Below, in pieces: positions 23,148 to 34,081 of a DNA stretch of 64,000 nucleotides. Positions within the stretch are counted from its first letter, which is position 1. Every line of letters starts with the position of its first letter. This DNA comes from Flavihumibacter solisilvae (GTDB lineage Bacteria > Bacteroidota > Bacteroidia > Chitinophagales > Chitinophagaceae): positions 248,001 through 312,000 of the forward strand of contig NZ_JSVC01000005.1 of assembly GCF_000814475.1 (NCBI RefSeq). Reading direction: 5' to 3'. The position numbers were made by a program, and so were the translations under genes. The notes below the pieces were generated by a model. It was not told where the DNA came from. It searched no databases and was given only the letters and a program-made list of their open reading frames with translations.

Positions 23148-26100
23148 ACACGCATCAGCGAAAGGAGCTGATCTATTTTCAGGGGTTTGGTAATATAGTC
23201 CGATGCGCCTGCTTCAATGCACTTTTCCCGGTCGCCCTTCATGGCCTTAGCCGTAACTGCTATAATCGGCATCAGGCTGTTTTTGTGTTCACGCCTGATT
23301 TTCTGGGTGGTCTCATAACCATCCATTTCAGGCATCATGATGTCCATTAAGACCATATCCACCTGGTTATTCTCACTGAGGATATTCATGGCCTCCCTGC
23401 CACTTTCCGCCGTAATGGTATTGATATTATAACGTTCAAACGTTGTGGTTAGTGCAAACAGGTTCCGGACATCGTCGTCAACCACAAGCACAGTCTTATT
23501 GGCAAGCACATCTTTTCTTGAACGGAATTCTTCTATAATCACTCTCTTTTCCGGAGTCAGGTCCTTATGCTTGATGTGAAGCATGCTCACAATTTCCTCA
23601 AGTAGCACATCAAGTGAGTTTACATCCTTCAACAATATCCTGTTCGCATAATGCTTCAACTTAGTCTTTTCCTTTGGGGTAAAGTCTTTTGCTGAGTAAA
23701 TTATCAGTGGCGTCATGCTCAGCTTTTTGGTGGAATGTGCTTCCACCACAAATTCCATTCCCGCAATGTCAGGAAGCATGTAGTCCACTACTATGCAATC
23801 GTACGATTTCCTTCCAAGCATTTCAAGTGCTTCGCCTCCGGTGTTTGCAATTTCAATGTTGATGATATCATCATTTTTCAGAAACCCGGCAAGTTGCGCT
23901 GATTCTGTTTCATTATCTTCTACAATCAGAAGCTGTTTGATCCTCCGGTCTGAGAATTCCATGATGTCACCGAACAGAATGGACAGCGCCTCGGTTTTCA
24001 TCGGCTTCATATGGAAGCTCCTGGCCCCGCGTTGCATCGCGAGTACCCTGTTCTCTTCACCTGAAATAAGGTGCACCGGGATATGCCGGAAGTTGATATC
24101 ATTTTTGAACAGGTCCAGGATCCGCCAGCCGCTCGCATCCGGAAGTTTTACGTCAAGCGTCACGGCTACCGGGTTGTATTTGTTTGCCAGTTCGAAAACG
24201 TCAGAAAAATGTGTGGCCACTACAACTTTAAGGTCATTTTCGTGGGCCTTTTCCATCATGATCTTTGCAAAGCGTACGTCATCTTCTATCACCAGTATCA
24301 CCTTGTCGGTGGCCGTAATATTGTTCCTGTCATCACCAACTTCATTGATGATCTCATTAAGAGCCTCGAGCTCTTTCTGGTCGGAAACTTTAATTGTGGG
24401 GACTGACTGAATGGTAACATCGTCGTCAACCATTTCAGCAAGCTTGTATTCACTGATCTGCCTTACAGCCGGCTTCTCCCTTCTAAGTATTGCCGTTGAA
24501 GTATCCATGGGAAGGAAGAGAGTGAAAGTGCTTCCAATACCCGCCTCACTTTCCAGTTCAATGGAGCCGCCTAGCAAATCCGCAAGACCGCGGCTGATCG
24601 ACAGTCCAAGCCCGGTGCCACCATATTTCCGGCTTGTAGATCCTTCCGCTTGCTGGAAGGCTTCAAAAATTATGCTTTGTTTATCCTTTGAAATACCGAT
24701 ACCGGTGTCCTTAATTTCAAACGCCACAACGTTTTCGGCATTGTCAAGGTTGCTATTCTGCTGTTTCCAATTGTGTTTCGCCTCATAGATCCTGAAGCGA
24801 ACTTCACCCTTTTCAGTAAACTTGAACGCATTCGACAGCAGGTTTTTCAGGATCTGGTTGAGGCGCTGCAGGTCAGTCTCAAACAGTTCCGGCAGGTTAT
24901 CATCCTTTTCCATGGAGAACCGGAGGTTCTTACTTTCAGAAACGTGCTTGAATGTCGTTTCAACGAATGCTGCGATCTCATTGAAGGTGACATTTACGAA
25001 GTCGGTAGAAATATAACCGGATTCGATCTTCGACAGGTCGAGAATGTCATTGATGAGCTGAATGAGGTCATCGCCACAGCTGTGGATCGTCTTCGCATAG
25101 CGTACCTGCTTTTCACTCAGGTTTCCTTCGTGGTTTTCATAGAGCTGTTGTGCAAGTATTAGCAGTGAGTTCAACGGAGTACGCAACTCGTGCGACATGT
25201 TTGCCAAAAACTCTGATTTGTATTTGGAAGTAAGCTGTAACTGCTCGGCTTTTTCTTCAAGCGAAAGCCTTGCTTCCTCAACCTCCTTATTCTTACCTTC
25301 TACTTCATCTTTTTGCTTTACGAGCAGGTGTGCCTTATCCTGCAGCTCTTCGTTCGTTCTCCGAAGCTCGTCGGTGAGCGATTGTGACTGCTGAAGCAAA
25401 TCTTCTGTACGTGAGTTGGCTTCGATCGTATTCAGTACAATCCCGATACTTTCAGTAAGCTGGCTGAGGAAGTCGAGATGCGTCTCGTTGAACGTGTCGA
25501 ATGTGGCCAGCTCAATTACTGCCTTGATCTCTTTTTCGAACAATACAGGCAGAACGATCAGGCTCACAGGCGTAGCTTCACCAAGCCCCGAGCCGATTTT
25601 CGCGTATTCCTTCGGCACATTTGTTAGCAGGATTCTTTCCCTCTCAAGCGCTACCTGTCCCACAAGTCCCTCACCAAGCGAAAATTCCCTGGTAATGGAA
25701 ACTTCGTTTTCAAATGCGTATGAAGCAAAGAGTTTCAGCTTCTTGTTTTGCAGGTTTTCATCCTGTTCGAGAATATAGAACATTCCTTTTTGGGCGTTCA
25801 CCACCTGGGCAAGCTCTGAAAGGATCCGTCGTGTAACCGTCTTCAGGTCCTTCTGGCCCTGCAGCATCTGTGTGAATTTTGCCAGGTTCGACTTCAGCCA
25901 GTCCTGCTCCTGGTTACGGAGCGTGGTTTGTTTCAGGTTCGCAATCATCTGGTTGATAGTATCCTTCAATTCTTCCACTTCACCTTTCGCCTCCACGCGG
26001 ATCATCTGGGTAAGGTCACCTTTTGTTACCGCCGAGGCAACCGCAGAGATTGCGCGCACCTGGGTCGTAAGGTTTTCTGCCAGCTGGTTCACGTTTTCTG

Positions 26101-29100
26101 TAAGGTTCTTCCAGATCCCGGATGCACCCGGTACACTTGCCTGTCCCCCGAGTCGTCCTTCCACACCCACTTCCCGGGCAACCGTGGTTACCTGGTCTGC
26201 AAATAGCGCAAGCGTATCGATCATTTCGTTTATCGTATCCGTTAGTTGGGCAACCTCTCCGCGTGATACGATGGAAAGTTTCTGTTTCAGGTTACCAGTT
26301 GCCACTGCGGTAACTACTTTTGCGATTCCACGCACCTGGTTGGTAAGGTTGGAGGCCATCATATTTACTGAGTCGGTAAGGTCCTTCCAGGTTCCCGCAA
26401 CACCCTGTACTTCCGATTGTCCGCCAAGTTTACCTTCAGTTCCCACTTCACGCGCCACACGCGTTACTTCGAAGGCGAATGAGTTCAGCTGGTCCACCAT
26501 CGTGTTGATGGTATTCTTAAGATCGAAGATCTCACCTTTTACATCGATTGTTACTTTCTTGGAAAGGTCACCTGATGCCACCGCCTTTGTCACTTCCGCA
26601 ATGTTTCGCACCTGCGAGGTCAGGTTACCGGTCATTTGGTTAACAGAGTCGGTAAGGTCTTTCCAGATTCCCGCAACACCAGGAACGAATGCCTGTCCAC
26701 CGAGCTTACCGTCCGTACCCACTTCCCGCGCTACACGGGTCACTTCCGATGCGAAGGCACGAAGCTGGTCCACCATCGTATTCAGCGTTTCTTTCAGCTG
26801 GAGGATCTCTCCGCGTACATCCACCGTGATCTTTCTCGACATGTCTCCTTTGGCCACCGCAACGGCTACGTCGGCAATATTCCGAACCTGGTCGGTAAGG
26901 TTGCCCGCCATCTGGTTAACTGAGTCGGTAAGGTCTTTCCAGGTTCCACCAACCCCGGGTACGTGCGCCTGCCCACCAAGCTTACCTTCCGTACCTACTT
27001 CCCGGGCAACACGTGTTACTTCCGACGCAAAGGCGCGCAGTTGTTCCACCATCGTGTTGATCGTATTCTTCAGCTCAAGGATCTCGCCTTTTACATCCAC
27101 CTCGATCTTCCGCGAAAGGTCACCGTTCGCAACCGCTGTGGTTACTTCCGCGATGTTCCGCACCTGCGATGTAAGGTTGTAACCCATCTTGTTTACGGAG
27201 TCGGTAAGGTCTTTCCAGAGTCCTTCCACACCTGGTACATCAGCCTGGCCACCCAGCTTACCTTCTGATCCTACCTCACGGGCCACACGGAACACTTCTG
27301 ATCCGAAAGAGTTGAGCTGGTCCACCATCGTGTTGATGGTGTTTTTCAACTCCAGGATTTCTCCTTTCACATCCACCGTGATCTTCCGGGAAAGGTCTCC
27401 TTTCGCCACTGCGGTTGTCACCTCGGCGATATTACGTACCTGGCCTGTCAGGTTGGAACCCATCTGGTTTACCGATTCTGTAAGGTCCTTCCAGGTTCCA
27501 CCCACTCCCTGCACTTTTGCCTGTCCGCCAAGTTTTCCTTCCGTACCCACTTCAAGTGCCACACGGGTCACTTCCGATGCGAATGAGTTGAGCTGGTCCA
27601 CCATCGTGTTGATGGTCTTCTTCAATTCAAGGATCTCACCCGCAACATCAACCGTAATTTTCTTGGACAGGTCACCATTGGCTACAGCAGTGGTGACTTC
27701 AGCGATGTTCCGCACCTGTGCTGTCAGGTTTGAACCCATCTGGTTCACCGAGTCGGTAAGGTCTTTCCAGGTACCACCTACACCCTGTACTTTGGCCTGG
27801 CCACCGAGTTTTCCCTCCGTACCCACTTCAAGTGCCACCCGGGTCACTTCGGAAGCGAAGGAGTTCAACTGGTCCACCATCGTATTGATCGTATTTTTCA
27901 GTTCAAGGATCTCACCCTGAACATCAACCGTAATTTTTTTAGACAGGTCACCATTGGCCACGGCAGTGGTTACGTCTGCGATGTTTCGTACCTGGGCAGT
28001 CAGGTTCGATGCCATCTGGTTTACCGATTCAGTAAGGTCTTTCCATACACCACCAACTCCCTTTACTGTCGCCTGTCCACCCAGTTTTCCTTCCGATCCC
28101 ACCTCCCGGGCAACACGCGTCACTTCCGCAGAGAAGGAGTTCAGCTGGTCCACCATTGTATTGATCGTATTCTTCAATTCCAGGATTTCTCCTTTAACAT
28201 CCACTGTGATCTTCCTGGACAAGTCACCCCGCGCAACCGCCGTTGTCACCTGGGCAATGTTCCGCACCTGGCCTGTCAGGTTCGAGGCCATCTGGTTTAC
28301 TGAATCCGTAAGGTCTTTCCAGGTTCCTGCAACACCCTGCACCTCTGCCTGTCCGCCCAGTTTCCCCTCAGTACCTACTTCACGCGCCACACGCGTTACT
28401 TCACTTGAAAAGGAGTTGAGCTGGTCAACCATCGTGTTAATGGTGTTCTTAAGTTCAAGGATCTCACCCTGAACATCAACCGTAATTTTTTTGGAGAGGT
28501 CACCTTTCGCAACCGCGGTAGTCACTTCAGCGATATTCCGCACCTGCGCTGTCAGGTTACCGGCCATCTGGTTCACCGAATCTGTAAGGTCTTTCCATAC
28601 CCCGGCAACACCCTTCACTTTCGCCTGGCCGCCAAGCTTTCCTTCTGAACCCACTTCACGCGCCACACGGGTAACTTCCATGGAAAACAGGTTAAGCTGT
28701 TTCACCATGTCATTCACTTCTTTGGCAATACGGGCAAATTCACCCTGCAACAGGTGATCACCGATCTGTAGCGGCATATCCTGCGAAAGATTTCCCTTCG
28801 CCACAGAACTGATTACATGTGCTATTTCAATAGTAGGATGTACAAGGTCGGAGATGAGTGCATTTATAGAATCGACTCCATCACTCCAGGAGCCACGGGC
28901 TGATCTTGGCAGCTCTACACGGTGGGCCAGCTTACCCTGGCGGCCGATCGTGTTCCGTGCAATGTTCAGCTCCTCCATGAGGATCTCATTGAGCGTAATG
29001 ATTTCATTCACGGTGTCGCAGATCTTTCCGTCAACGCCAATCCTGTCGAACGGCATCCGGATGCGAAAATTTCCATTTTTTACTTCAGTGAGAACTTTCA

Positions 29101-29257
29101 ACAAGTCGATTTCAATTCCGTCTTCGGGTAAAATTTTCCCCGATTCTGCTTTCGGTTTATGATTGGTGCGTGAACGTTTCTGCACAGTAGTGCTATCGGC
29201 CTGAGTAACGGGATTCTCAGCCGGAGCCTCATTAACGCTCTTTTTTCGGGTATTCAT
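23132..29257 (-). CDS. giant soluble poly-HAMP hybrid histidine kinase
   Basis: 2041 residues from ATG 29257 (a TTG at 29317 is a poorer start). There is no signal or membrane helix. A short charged N-terminus leads into a HAMP unit and then nine near-identical 92-residue HAMP repeats (~236-1063; TxQVRNIAxVTTAVAxGDLS), one further half unit, a GAF domain (~1090-1280), a coiled coil, HisKA with His1356 ([11 protein letters not shown]), HATPase (~1420-1590) and three receivers. Receiver 1 has Ser for the usual Thr (ISGEE), receiver 3 is canonical ([33 protein letters not shown]). The architecture resembles fungal group III/Nik1-type kinases and Bacteroidota relatives. It is the first gene of the operon with the REC-kinase downstream, divergent from the regulator at 29376. 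Confidence 0.93.
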   Translation of the reverse strand: MNTRKKSVNEAPAENPVTQADSTTVQKRSRTNHKPKAESGKILPEDGIEIDLLKVLTEVKNGNFRIRMPFDRIGVDGKICDTVNEIITLNEILMEELNIARNTIGRQGKLAHRVELPRSARGSWSDGVDSINALISDLVHPTIEIAHVISSVAKGNLSQDMPLQIGDHLLQGEFARIAKEVNDMVKQLNLFSMEVTRVAREVGSEGKLGGQAKVKGVAGVWKDLTDSVNQMAGNLTAQVRNIAEVTTAVAKGDLSKKITVDVQGEILELKNTINTMVDQLNSFSSEVTRVAREVGTEGKLGGQAEVQGVAGTWKDLTDSVNQMASNLTGQVRNIAQVTTAVARGDLSRKITVDVKGEILELKNTINTMVDQLNSFSAEVTRVAREVGSEGKLGGQATVKGVGGVWKDLTESVNQMASNLTAQVRNIADVTTAVANGDLSKKITVDVQGEILELKNTINTMVDQLNSFASEVTRVALEVGTEGKLGGQAKVQGVGGTWKDLTDSVNQMGSNLTAQVRNIAEVTTAVANGDLSKKITVDVAGEILELKKTINTMVDQLNSFASEVTRVALEVGTEGKLGGQAKVQGVGGTWKDLTESVNQMGSNLTGQVRNIAEVTTAVAKGDLSRKITVDVKGEILELKNTINTMVDQLNSFGSEVFRVAREVGSEGKLGGQADVPGVEGLWKDLTDSVNKMGYNLTSQVRNIAEVTTAVANGDLSRKIEVDVKGEILELKNTINTMVEQLRAFASEVTRVAREVGTEGKLGGQAHVPGVGGTWKDLTDSVNQMAGNLTDQVRNIADVAVAVAKGDMSRKITVDVRGEILQLKETLNTMVDQLRAFASEVTRVAREVGTDGKLGGQAFVPGVAGIWKDLTDSVNQMTGNLTSQVRNIAEVTKAVASGDLSKKVTIDVKGEIFDLKNTINTMVDQLNSFAFEVTRVAREVGTEGKLGGQSEVQGVAGTWKDLTDSVNMMASNLTNQVRGIAKVVTAVATGNLKQKLSIVSRGEVAQLTDTINEMIDTLALFADQVTTVAREVGVEGRLGGQASVPGASGIWKNLTENVNQLAENLTTQVRAISAVASAVTKGDLTQMIRVEAKGEVEELKDTINQMIANLKQTTLRNQEQDWLKSNLAKFTQMLQGQKDLKTVTRRILSELAQVVNAQKGMFYILEQDENLQNKKLKLFASYAFENEVSITREFSLGEGLVGQVALERERILLTNVPKEYAKIGSGLGEATPVSLIVLPVLFEKEIKAVIELATFDTFNETHLDFLSQLTESIGIVLNTIEANSRTEDLLQQSQSLTDELRRTNEELQDKAHLLVKQKDEVEGKNKEVEEARLSLEEKAEQLQLTSKYKSEFLANMSHELRTPLNSLLILAQQLYENHEGNLSEKQVRYAKTIHSCGDDLIQLINDILDLSKIESGYISTDFVNVTFNEIAAFVETTFKHVSESKNLRFSMEKDDNLPELFETDLQRLNQILKNLLSNAFKFTEKGEVRFRIYEAKHNWKQQNSNLDNAENVVAFEIKDTGIGISKDKQSIIFEAFQQAEGSTSRKYGGTGLGLSISRGLADLLGGSIELESEAGIGSTFTLFLPMDTSTAILRREKPAVRQISEYKLAEMVDDDVTIQSVPTIKVSDQKELEALNEIINEVGDDRNNITATDKVILVIEDDVRFAKIMMEKAHENDLKVVVATHFSDVFELANKYNPVAVTLDVKLPDASGWRILDLFKNDINFRHIPVHLISGEENRVLAMQRGARSFHMKPMKTEALSILFGDIMEFSDRRIKQLLIVEDNETESAQLAGFLKNDDIINIEIANTGGEALEMLGRKSYDCIVVDYMLPDIAGMEFVVEAHSTKKLSMTPLIIYSAKDFTPKEKTKLKHYANRILLKDVNSLDVLLEEIVSMLHIKHKDLTPEKRVIIEEFRSRKDVLANKTVLVVDDDVRNLFALTTTFERYNINTITAESGREAMNILSENNQVDMVLMDIMMPEMDGYETTQKIRREHKNSLMPIIAVTAKAMKGDREKCIEAGASDYITKPLKIDQLLSLMRVWMYK
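26069..28552 (-). repeat. 276-bp tandem coding repeats (nine HAMP units)
   Basis: Nine in-frame copies of 92 codons lie inside the poly-HAMP kinase gene. Copies 4 and 5 of the array (numbered from the 5' end of the gene) share the rare variant [20 protein letters not shown] and look like the most recent duplication. Confidence 0.9.
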
Positions 29258-29300
29258 GTATAAGGGATGGGGTTTAAACCTTGGAATAAAAGCATATACC

Positions 29301-29317
29301 TTGCCAGTAATTGGCAA
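29301..29317. promoter_or_regulatory. palindrome between divergent kinase and regulator genes
   Basis: TTGCCA-GTAAT-TGGCAA is a perfect inverted repeat with a 5-base spacer, 44 bases from the kinase ATG (29257) and 58 from the regulator ATG (29376). It could be an operator shared by both directions; no protein is assigned. Confidence 0.35.
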
Positions 29318-29375
29318 ATTATTACCTTAGCGATTACCGTAAGTGAAACCGTCTATTGTGGAAACCAACCCTTTA

Positions 29376-29792
29376 ATGCCCTTAATTAATACATCCAGAT
29401 TTATATTGTTGGGTGAAGATGATGAAGATGACCAGGACTTCCTGAAAGAAGCCCTTCATTCCATTGACCACTCCTATCGTTTTAAAGCCGTCAGTAACGG
29501 AAGAAACCTGCTCAGCTTCCTGGAAGAGCTTGAAGACGGAAATTTGCCCGACCTGATCGTCCTGGATTATAATCTTCCGGTGCTTAACGGAGCGGAAATT
29601 CTGAAGATCCTTAAAGACCATGACAGATATCTCAGCATTCCTAAAATTGTATGGAGTACCTCGAAGTCACCGGTATTCAGGGCAGACTGCCTTTCTGTAG
29701 GTGCATCTGATTACATTGTCAAGCCTAATGATGTAGCCACTTTCGCTGAAGTGGCAAAATACATGATATCATTTTTCAAAAGTGAAAATTAA
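29376..29792 (+). CDS. single-domain response regulator (Rcp1-like)
   Basis: 138 residues from ATG 29376; a GTG at 29343 is less likely. The chain is one receiver domain: acidic cluster GEDDEDD (14-19), phospho-acceptor Asp64 in IVLDYNLPVLNG, Ser/Thr in WSTSKSP, and Lys116 in YIVKPND. No output domain. In this phylum such proteins act as phosphorelay shuttles for bulky hybrid kinases. The divergent poly-HAMP kinase is the obvious partner. It ends just before the terminator that serves the facing DUF892 gene. Confidence 0.9.
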   Translation: MPLINTSRFILLGEDDEDDQDFLKEALHSIDHSYRFKAVSNGRNLLSFLEELEDGNLPDLIVLDYNLPVLNGAEILKILKDHDRYLSIPKIVWSTSKSPVFRADCLSVGASDYIVKPNDVATFAEVAKYMISFFKSEN

Positions 29793-29817
29793 AAATCAAC
29801 CGGAGCGCAAACTCCGG
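29793..29817 (-). terminator. intrinsic terminator of the DUF892 gene
   Basis: CCGGAG (29800-29805) and CTCCGG (29812-29817) form a 6-base stem with a 6-base loop; read on the minus strand it is followed by TTGATTTTTAA, a T-run. The convergent regulator gene ends inside it. Confidence 0.6.
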
Positions 29818-29835
29818 CTGATCTGTAGTCACTTT

Positions 29836-30441
29836 CTATGCTTCTTCGTCACTGCTGCCTTCCTGTTCTGCTTCCCAGTTGATATTATTTTCTGCTATTT
29901 CAGTCAAGCCTTCATCTGTTTCTTTTTCTTCCTGTAGAGTTTGGTCGATCAGATCGGCTGCATCATTAAGCCCCATTGTCATCGCAAGCTGCTTCAATCC
30001 GCCATAAGTGGCGATTTCATAGTGTTCGATCTTCTGCGCGGCCATGATAATGGCTGCATCTCTTGTCATACTTCCGTCTTCTGTTTCTTCCACGATCGAT
30101 TCGCCTTCAGCGATCAATCCTTCCATTGCTTCGCATTTTTTTGCAGCTGGTTTCAATGCGAGAAGTTCAAATACCTGCTCAAGTCTTGAAACGTGTTTTT
30201 CAGTCTGAGTAGTATGTTCTTCAATGGCTGATTGAAGCTCCTCACTTGTTGCTGCTTTCTGCATTTTCGGAAGTGCTTTCAGTAACGCCTTTTCTGCCCA
30301 GTAGATATCTTTCAGCTGTTCAGTGAAAAATTCTTCAAGCTGACCATTACTGCTCTCCGGTTTTTTTTTGGAGGCGGCAGACTTTGAAGCCGACGCACTT
30401 TTCTGGCCTGTTGACTTTGTACCTGTTGTTTTAGTTGCCAT
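29836..30441 (-). CDS. ferritin-like DUF892/YciE-type protein
   Basis: 201 residues. An N-terminal Lys/Ser/Ala/Thr-rich tail (~1-30) is low complexity and may bind DNA or be disordered. The rest (LEEFFTEQLKDIYWAEKALLKALPKM ... HEIATYGGLKQLAMTMGLNDAADLIDQTLQEEK) is the four-helix DUF892 bundle, with Glu/His pairs placed like a di-iron site. E. coli YciE and YciF are general-stress proteins of this type; a stress role is inferred. A terminator follows at 29793-29817. Confidence 0.9.
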   Translation of the reverse strand: MATKTTGTKSTGQKSASASKSAASKKKPESSNGQLEEFFTEQLKDIYWAEKALLKALPKMQKAATSEELQSAIEEHTTQTEKHVSRLEQVFELLALKPAAKKCEAMEGLIAEGESIVEETEDGSMTRDAAIIMAAQKIEHYEIATYGGLKQLAMTMGLNDAADLIDQTLQEEKETDEGLTEIAENNINWEAEQEGSSDEEA

Positions 30442-30717
30442 AATATTCTTTTTCCAGAATTTTTACAAAGGATGTACCAGTGCGATCTCATCGCGCCCTA
30501 CGCACGCGTTCTGTAAAGTTTCTTCCACAATTCCCCCATGCGGGTAAAGGAATGAGATTTTCGGGGCAAAGGACAGGCACATGGCATGTAACAGGAGTTA
30601 TAGACCAGATAAATCATGATTGCCTATCACGCATCGCAAGAGCAGTTTGCGCCAGATCGGTTCCCCGCAATCGAAACCTGTTGATGCGTCGAGTGATGAG
30701 ACAGGCGAGTGAACCGG

Positions 30718-31005
30718 TTATTCGCGGATGTCTGTAGTCTTGACCGTCTTTACATTTCCGAGGTCATCTTTAACAACAGTTGTGGTTACACGCCGATTCT
30801 TTCCGCCGCCTCTGCTAAACAGCAGGATCAGTACCAGGAGCACAACTCCACCTGTAATCCACATCCAATTGCGTTGGAAGAAATTGCCTACTTCCTGGCT
30901 GTCGATCTCTACTTTTTCCTGTGCACGAAGCGTAAGGTTAAAGGCAAACAAAGCCATTGATGAAATTATACCATATAGGATTGCCCTGTTCCATATTGTT
31001 TTCAT
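30718..31005 (-). CDS. small membrane protein
   Basis: 95 residues from ATG 31005, chosen over a longer frame beginning at 31101 because it begins directly with a signal-like segment (IWNRAILYGIISSMALFAFN). A second helix at ~42-62 (WMWITGGVVLLVLILLF) is followed by a basic, then threonine/valine-rich tail (GGGKNRRVTTTVVKDDLGNVKTVKTTDIRE), presumably cytoplasmic. No family is recognised. It is followed by 276 bases without a recognisable feature before the DUF892 gene. Confidence 0.6.
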   Translation of the reverse strand: MKTIWNRAILYGIISSMALFAFNLTLRAQEKVEIDSQEVGNFFQRNWMWITGGVVLLVLILLFSRGGGKNRRVTTTVVKDDLGNVKTVKTTDIRE

Positions 31006-31106
31006 ACCTGATGTTTTCAATAACCGGCAAAAAAACAATACCAGCCCGCAGGAGTATAACCGGCTTCCGGTATACTTCGATATGGGGAAAAAAGGAAACA
31101 AACTAG

Positions 31107-32225
31107 TTACGCCCGCTTCCTGTAATTCAGGATAGCGAGTGTGTTCAGGACTATCGCAAATCCAGCTATTATGATCATTTTCTGGCGGACGTCACCGAAG
31201 TTGCTGCCCTTCAGTATCACCATTCTCATGACGTCAATCAGGTAACTAACCGGGTTGAACCTGACAATGACACGTGCCCAGTCGGGCATGCTGTCAACTG
31301 AAGTAAATAGTCCACCCATAAGGATAAACACCATCATGAAAAAGAACATAATAAACATTGCCTGTTGCTGGGTTTCGCAAAGTGTCGATACCAAAAGGCC
31401 CAGTCCAAGTACGGCAAGCAGGTAAACGGCTACAAAGGCAAACAGCAATGCTATATTGCCTTGCGGAACTATTCCGTAAACCAGCCAAGATACGCCAAGA
31501 CCTATGATGAACACAATATTGCCCAGCACCCAGAAAGGGATGAGTTTTCCGAGGATGAAATGATGTTTATGGATCGGCGTAACATTTATCTGTTCAATGG
31601 TTCCAACTTCTTTTTCCTTTACAATGTTCAGGGCGGACAGGAAGCCTCCGATCATGGTTACGAGTATAGCAAGGATTCCGGGCACCATGTACATGTGGTA
31701 GTTCAAAAAGGGATTGAACCAGAACCGGGTTGGCGTTTCAACCTGTTCCACCCGGCTGAACCTGCCCGGCTGCATCAGCTGAACACGGATTTCACCATTG
31801 AAATTCCGGATAATGGCCGACAGGTAACTGCCGCCCAGGCTAGCCTTTGTGCCATTGATCGCATTCACAGCCACGAACAACGCAGACTTGTTTTCGCGGA
31901 CCAGGGTGCTTTCAAAATGCGGTGGGATCTGCAGCACGATGTCAGCTTTTTCCTGTTCGATCAGCCTGAATGCTTCATTGTAATTGTTTTCAAAACCAGT
32001 TAGGCGGAAGTAGCCGGAAGAAGTGATCTTGGAGATGAGCTTCTGTGAATAGGGGCTGCGGTCTTCGTCAACAACGGCGAGGTTGATATTTTTGATTTCA
32101 TAATCCGCCGCCAATGGTAAAATCAACAATTGAACTATCGGCATAACCATTACCATGGCGAGGATTGATTTGTTCCGGAAGATCTGCCGGAATTCTTTCT
32201 GTAACAGGAATCTGATAGTTCTCAT
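31107..32225 (-). CDS. ABC-2 type transporter permease (second of the operon)
   Basis: 372 residues of the ABC2 permease 3 type (YbhR/YbhS). An N-terminal helix (~20-40) is followed by a periplasmic domain (~45-180) and five to six C-terminal membrane helices; the FLQKEFRQIFRNKSILAM start is typical. It overlaps the upstream permease gene by four bases (ATGA), so the two are translationally coupled and presumably heterodimeric. Last gene of the exporter operon. Confidence 0.92.
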   Translation of the reverse strand: MRTIRFLLQKEFRQIFRNKSILAMVMVMPIVQLLILPLAADYEIKNINLAVVDEDRSPYSQKLISKITSSGYFRLTGFENNYNEAFRLIEQEKADIVLQIPPHFESTLVRENKSALFVAVNAINGTKASLGGSYLSAIIRNFNGEIRVQLMQPGRFSRVEQVETPTRFWFNPFLNYHMYMVPGILAILVTMIGGFLSALNIVKEKEVGTIEQINVTPIHKHHFILGKLIPFWVLGNIVFIIGLGVSWLVYGIVPQGNIALLFAFVAVYLLAVLGLGLLVSTLCETQQQAMFIMFFFMMVFILMGGLFTSVDSMPDWARVIVRFNPVSYLIDVMRMVILKGSNFGDVRQKMIIIAGFAIVLNTLAILNYRKRA

Positions 32226-33328
32226 GACAACCTGATTTTAAAGCTTTTCAAACTAACGACAAGCAGGAACAGCGTGATCAGGCAAAGGATCAGGCTTTCT
32301 TTCCAGATGCCGCCGAATCCCATTCCTTTGATCATGATCGATTTGACGATGATATAAAACCATTTTGCCGGTACCACGTTTGAAAAAATCTGCAATGCCA
32401 CCGGCATATTTTCAATAGGAAACATGAAGCCGCTGAAAAGAATTGTCGGCAACAACATGCCCATGAGCGAAATGAGCATAGCAACCTGTTGAGAACTTGT
32501 TTTGACAGAGATAAAAATTCCCATAGTCAGGCAGGTGATTATGAACAGGATACTTTCTGCAAACAGGAGTATTATGCTTCCCTTAACCGGCAGGTCAAGA
32601 ACAAACACACTGAGCAGCAGGATCGAAATAACATTGATCAGGGATAGCAACAAATAGGGGACAGCCTTGGAGACTATTACCAGCAGGGGTTTGAATGGGG
32701 ATACCAGCAGGATCTCCATGGTGCCGGTTTCTTTTTCGCGGACTATAGACACTGCCGTCATCATTACACATACGAGCATAAGCACTAATGCCATTACTCC
32801 GGGTACGAAATTGTGAGCGCCCTGCAGCTGCGGATTATAAAGCATTCTTGTTTCGGTCGAAATGTTATACGGTGTTCCATTTAGTTCGTTATTGGCTGAT
32901 TGAAAATCTTCGACTATCGCGCCCAGGTAATTGGTTAGGGTGGTCGCCGTATTAGGATCCGAAGCATCAGCGAGCAACTGCACACTGGCACTGTTTTCAT
33001 GTTTAAGGCTTTCGTTGAATCCGACGGGAAATACCACAGCAACTTTTACAACACCCTCCTGGAAAGCCTTGTTGATCTCGTGCGGTGACAATATGGATCT
33101 TTGCACTTCAAAATATTGACTGGCTTCGATCTTGGTAATGAGTTGCTGTGAGGCAACATCTTTCGCATGATCTACGATCAGGATGCTGGTGTTCTTTACT
33201 TCGTTGGTAAGTGCGAATCCAAAGATCAGGATCTGCACCACCGGCATTCCAAACAGGATCAGCAGGGTTTTCCGGTCGCGGATCACATGCGCAAACTCTT
33301 TTCGTACAAAGGCCAGAAACTGTTTCAT
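32222..33328 (-). CDS. ABC-2 type transporter permease (first of the operon)
   Basis: 368 residues, paralogous to the downstream permease: FVRKEFAHVIRDRKTLLILF at the N-terminus, one helix (~23-43), a periplasmic domain, and helices from ~185 to 365 (EKETGTMEILLVSPFKPL is the coupling helix region between TM2 and TM3). It pairs with the second permease as the membrane part of a Ybh-type exporter, powered by the two ATPase genes immediately upstream. Confidence 0.92.
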   Translation of the reverse strand: MKQFLAFVRKEFAHVIRDRKTLLILFGMPVVQILIFGFALTNEVKNTSILIVDHAKDVASQQLITKIEASQYFEVQRSILSPHEINKAFQEGVVKVAVVFPVGFNESLKHENSASVQLLADASDPNTATTLTNYLGAIVEDFQSANNELNGTPYNISTETRMLYNPQLQGAHNFVPGVMALVLMLVCVMMTAVSIVREKETGTMEILLVSPFKPLLVIVSKAVPYLLLSLINVISILLLSVFVLDLPVKGSIILLFAESILFIITCLTMGIFISVKTSSQQVAMLISLMGMLLPTILFSGFMFPIENMPVALQIFSNVVPAKWFYIIVKSIMIKGMGFGGIWKESLILCLITLFLLVVSLKSFKIRLS

Positions 33329-33337
33329 TTGAAATTG

Positions 33338-34075
33338 TTAGTCGCCGCGGCGTGCTTTCCTGGCGAGTTGATAAAAAACGTCATCCATGGATTCCGATCT
33401 GAACTGCCTTTTCAGGTTGCCTGGAGTATCCAGGGCTTCGATCTTTCCATCCACCATAATAGAGATGCGGTTGCAGTACTCGGCTTCATCCATATAGTGG
33501 GTTGTTACGAATATGGTAACTCCCCGGGCAGCTGCTTCGTAAATGAGATCCCAGAATTGCCGCCGTGTTACCGGGTCAACGCCTCCTGTGGGTTCATCAA
33601 GAAACACAATTTTAGGATCATGAAGCACCGCAACAGAGAAGGACAATTTCTGCTTCCATCCCAACGGCAAGGAAGCGACGAGCTTGCCTGTTTCGTCTTC
33701 CATTCCCAGGCGGTTGATCAAAGCATCGCATTTTTCCCGTATCTGCCTGTTGTTCAGCCCGTAGATTCCGCCAAAGAACCTGATGTTTTCAAGCACAGTC
33801 AGGTCCTCATACAACGAGAACTTCTGGCTCATGTAACCGATGTTCTTCTTAATATCTTCGGTTTGTTTATACACATCGAATCCTGCAATTGTAGCATCAC
33901 CGGAACTGGGGAGTGACAATCCGCACAGCATTCGCATGGCAGTCGTTTTTCCTGCACCGTTAGCACCGAGAAATCCAAAGATCTCACCCTGGTTCACGCT
34001 GAACGTCAGGCTGTCTGTTGCAACAAAATCCCCAAATCTTTTCGTTAGCCTGTTGGTTGTAATTACCGGTGTCAT
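33338..34075 (-). CDS. ABC transporter ATP-binding protein (YbhF second-half type)
   Basis: 245 residues: Walker A GANGAGKTTAMRML, Q loop YMSQKFSLYEDLTV, signature motif in degenerate form LPLGWKQKL, Walker B VFLDEPTGGVDP, H loop VTTHYMDEAE. The degenerate signature matches the second half of E. coli YbhF, whereas the gene upstream keeps the canonical LSGGMKQK; the fused protein is here split in two. It is located between that ATPase gene and the permease genes, 6 and 9 bases apart. Confidence 0.92.
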   Translation of the reverse strand: MTPVITTNRLTKRFGDFVATDSLTFSVNQGEIFGFLGANGAGKTTAMRMLCGLSLPSSGDATIAGFDVYKQTEDIKKNIGYMSQKFSLYEDLTVLENIRFFGGIYGLNNRQIREKCDALINRLGMEDETGKLVASLPLGWKQKLSFSVAVLHDPKIVFLDEPTGGVDPVTRRQFWDLIYEAAARGVTIFVTTHYMDEAEYCNRISIMVDGKIEALDTPGNLKRQFRSESMDDVFYQLARKARRGD

Positions 34076-34081
34076 ACTCTT

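Noticed and set aside
26069-28552. Repeat array as a CRISPR
   Set aside because: Units are 276 bases, in frame, and contain coding sequence with no spacers.
25872-28757. Long plus-strand open frames opposite the poly-HAMP gene
   Set aside because: They are the complement of the 276-bp repeats; the Ser/Thr-rich translation repeats with the same period and has no family features.
29257-29317. TTG start of the giant kinase at 29317
   Set aside because: The added 20 residues are unlike the rest, and the ATG at 29257 is the normal N-terminus.
30480-30737. 85-residue plus-strand frame in the 30442-30717 gap
   Set aside because: Arg-rich composition with no family-like pattern and no ribosome-binding sequence; treated as non-coding.
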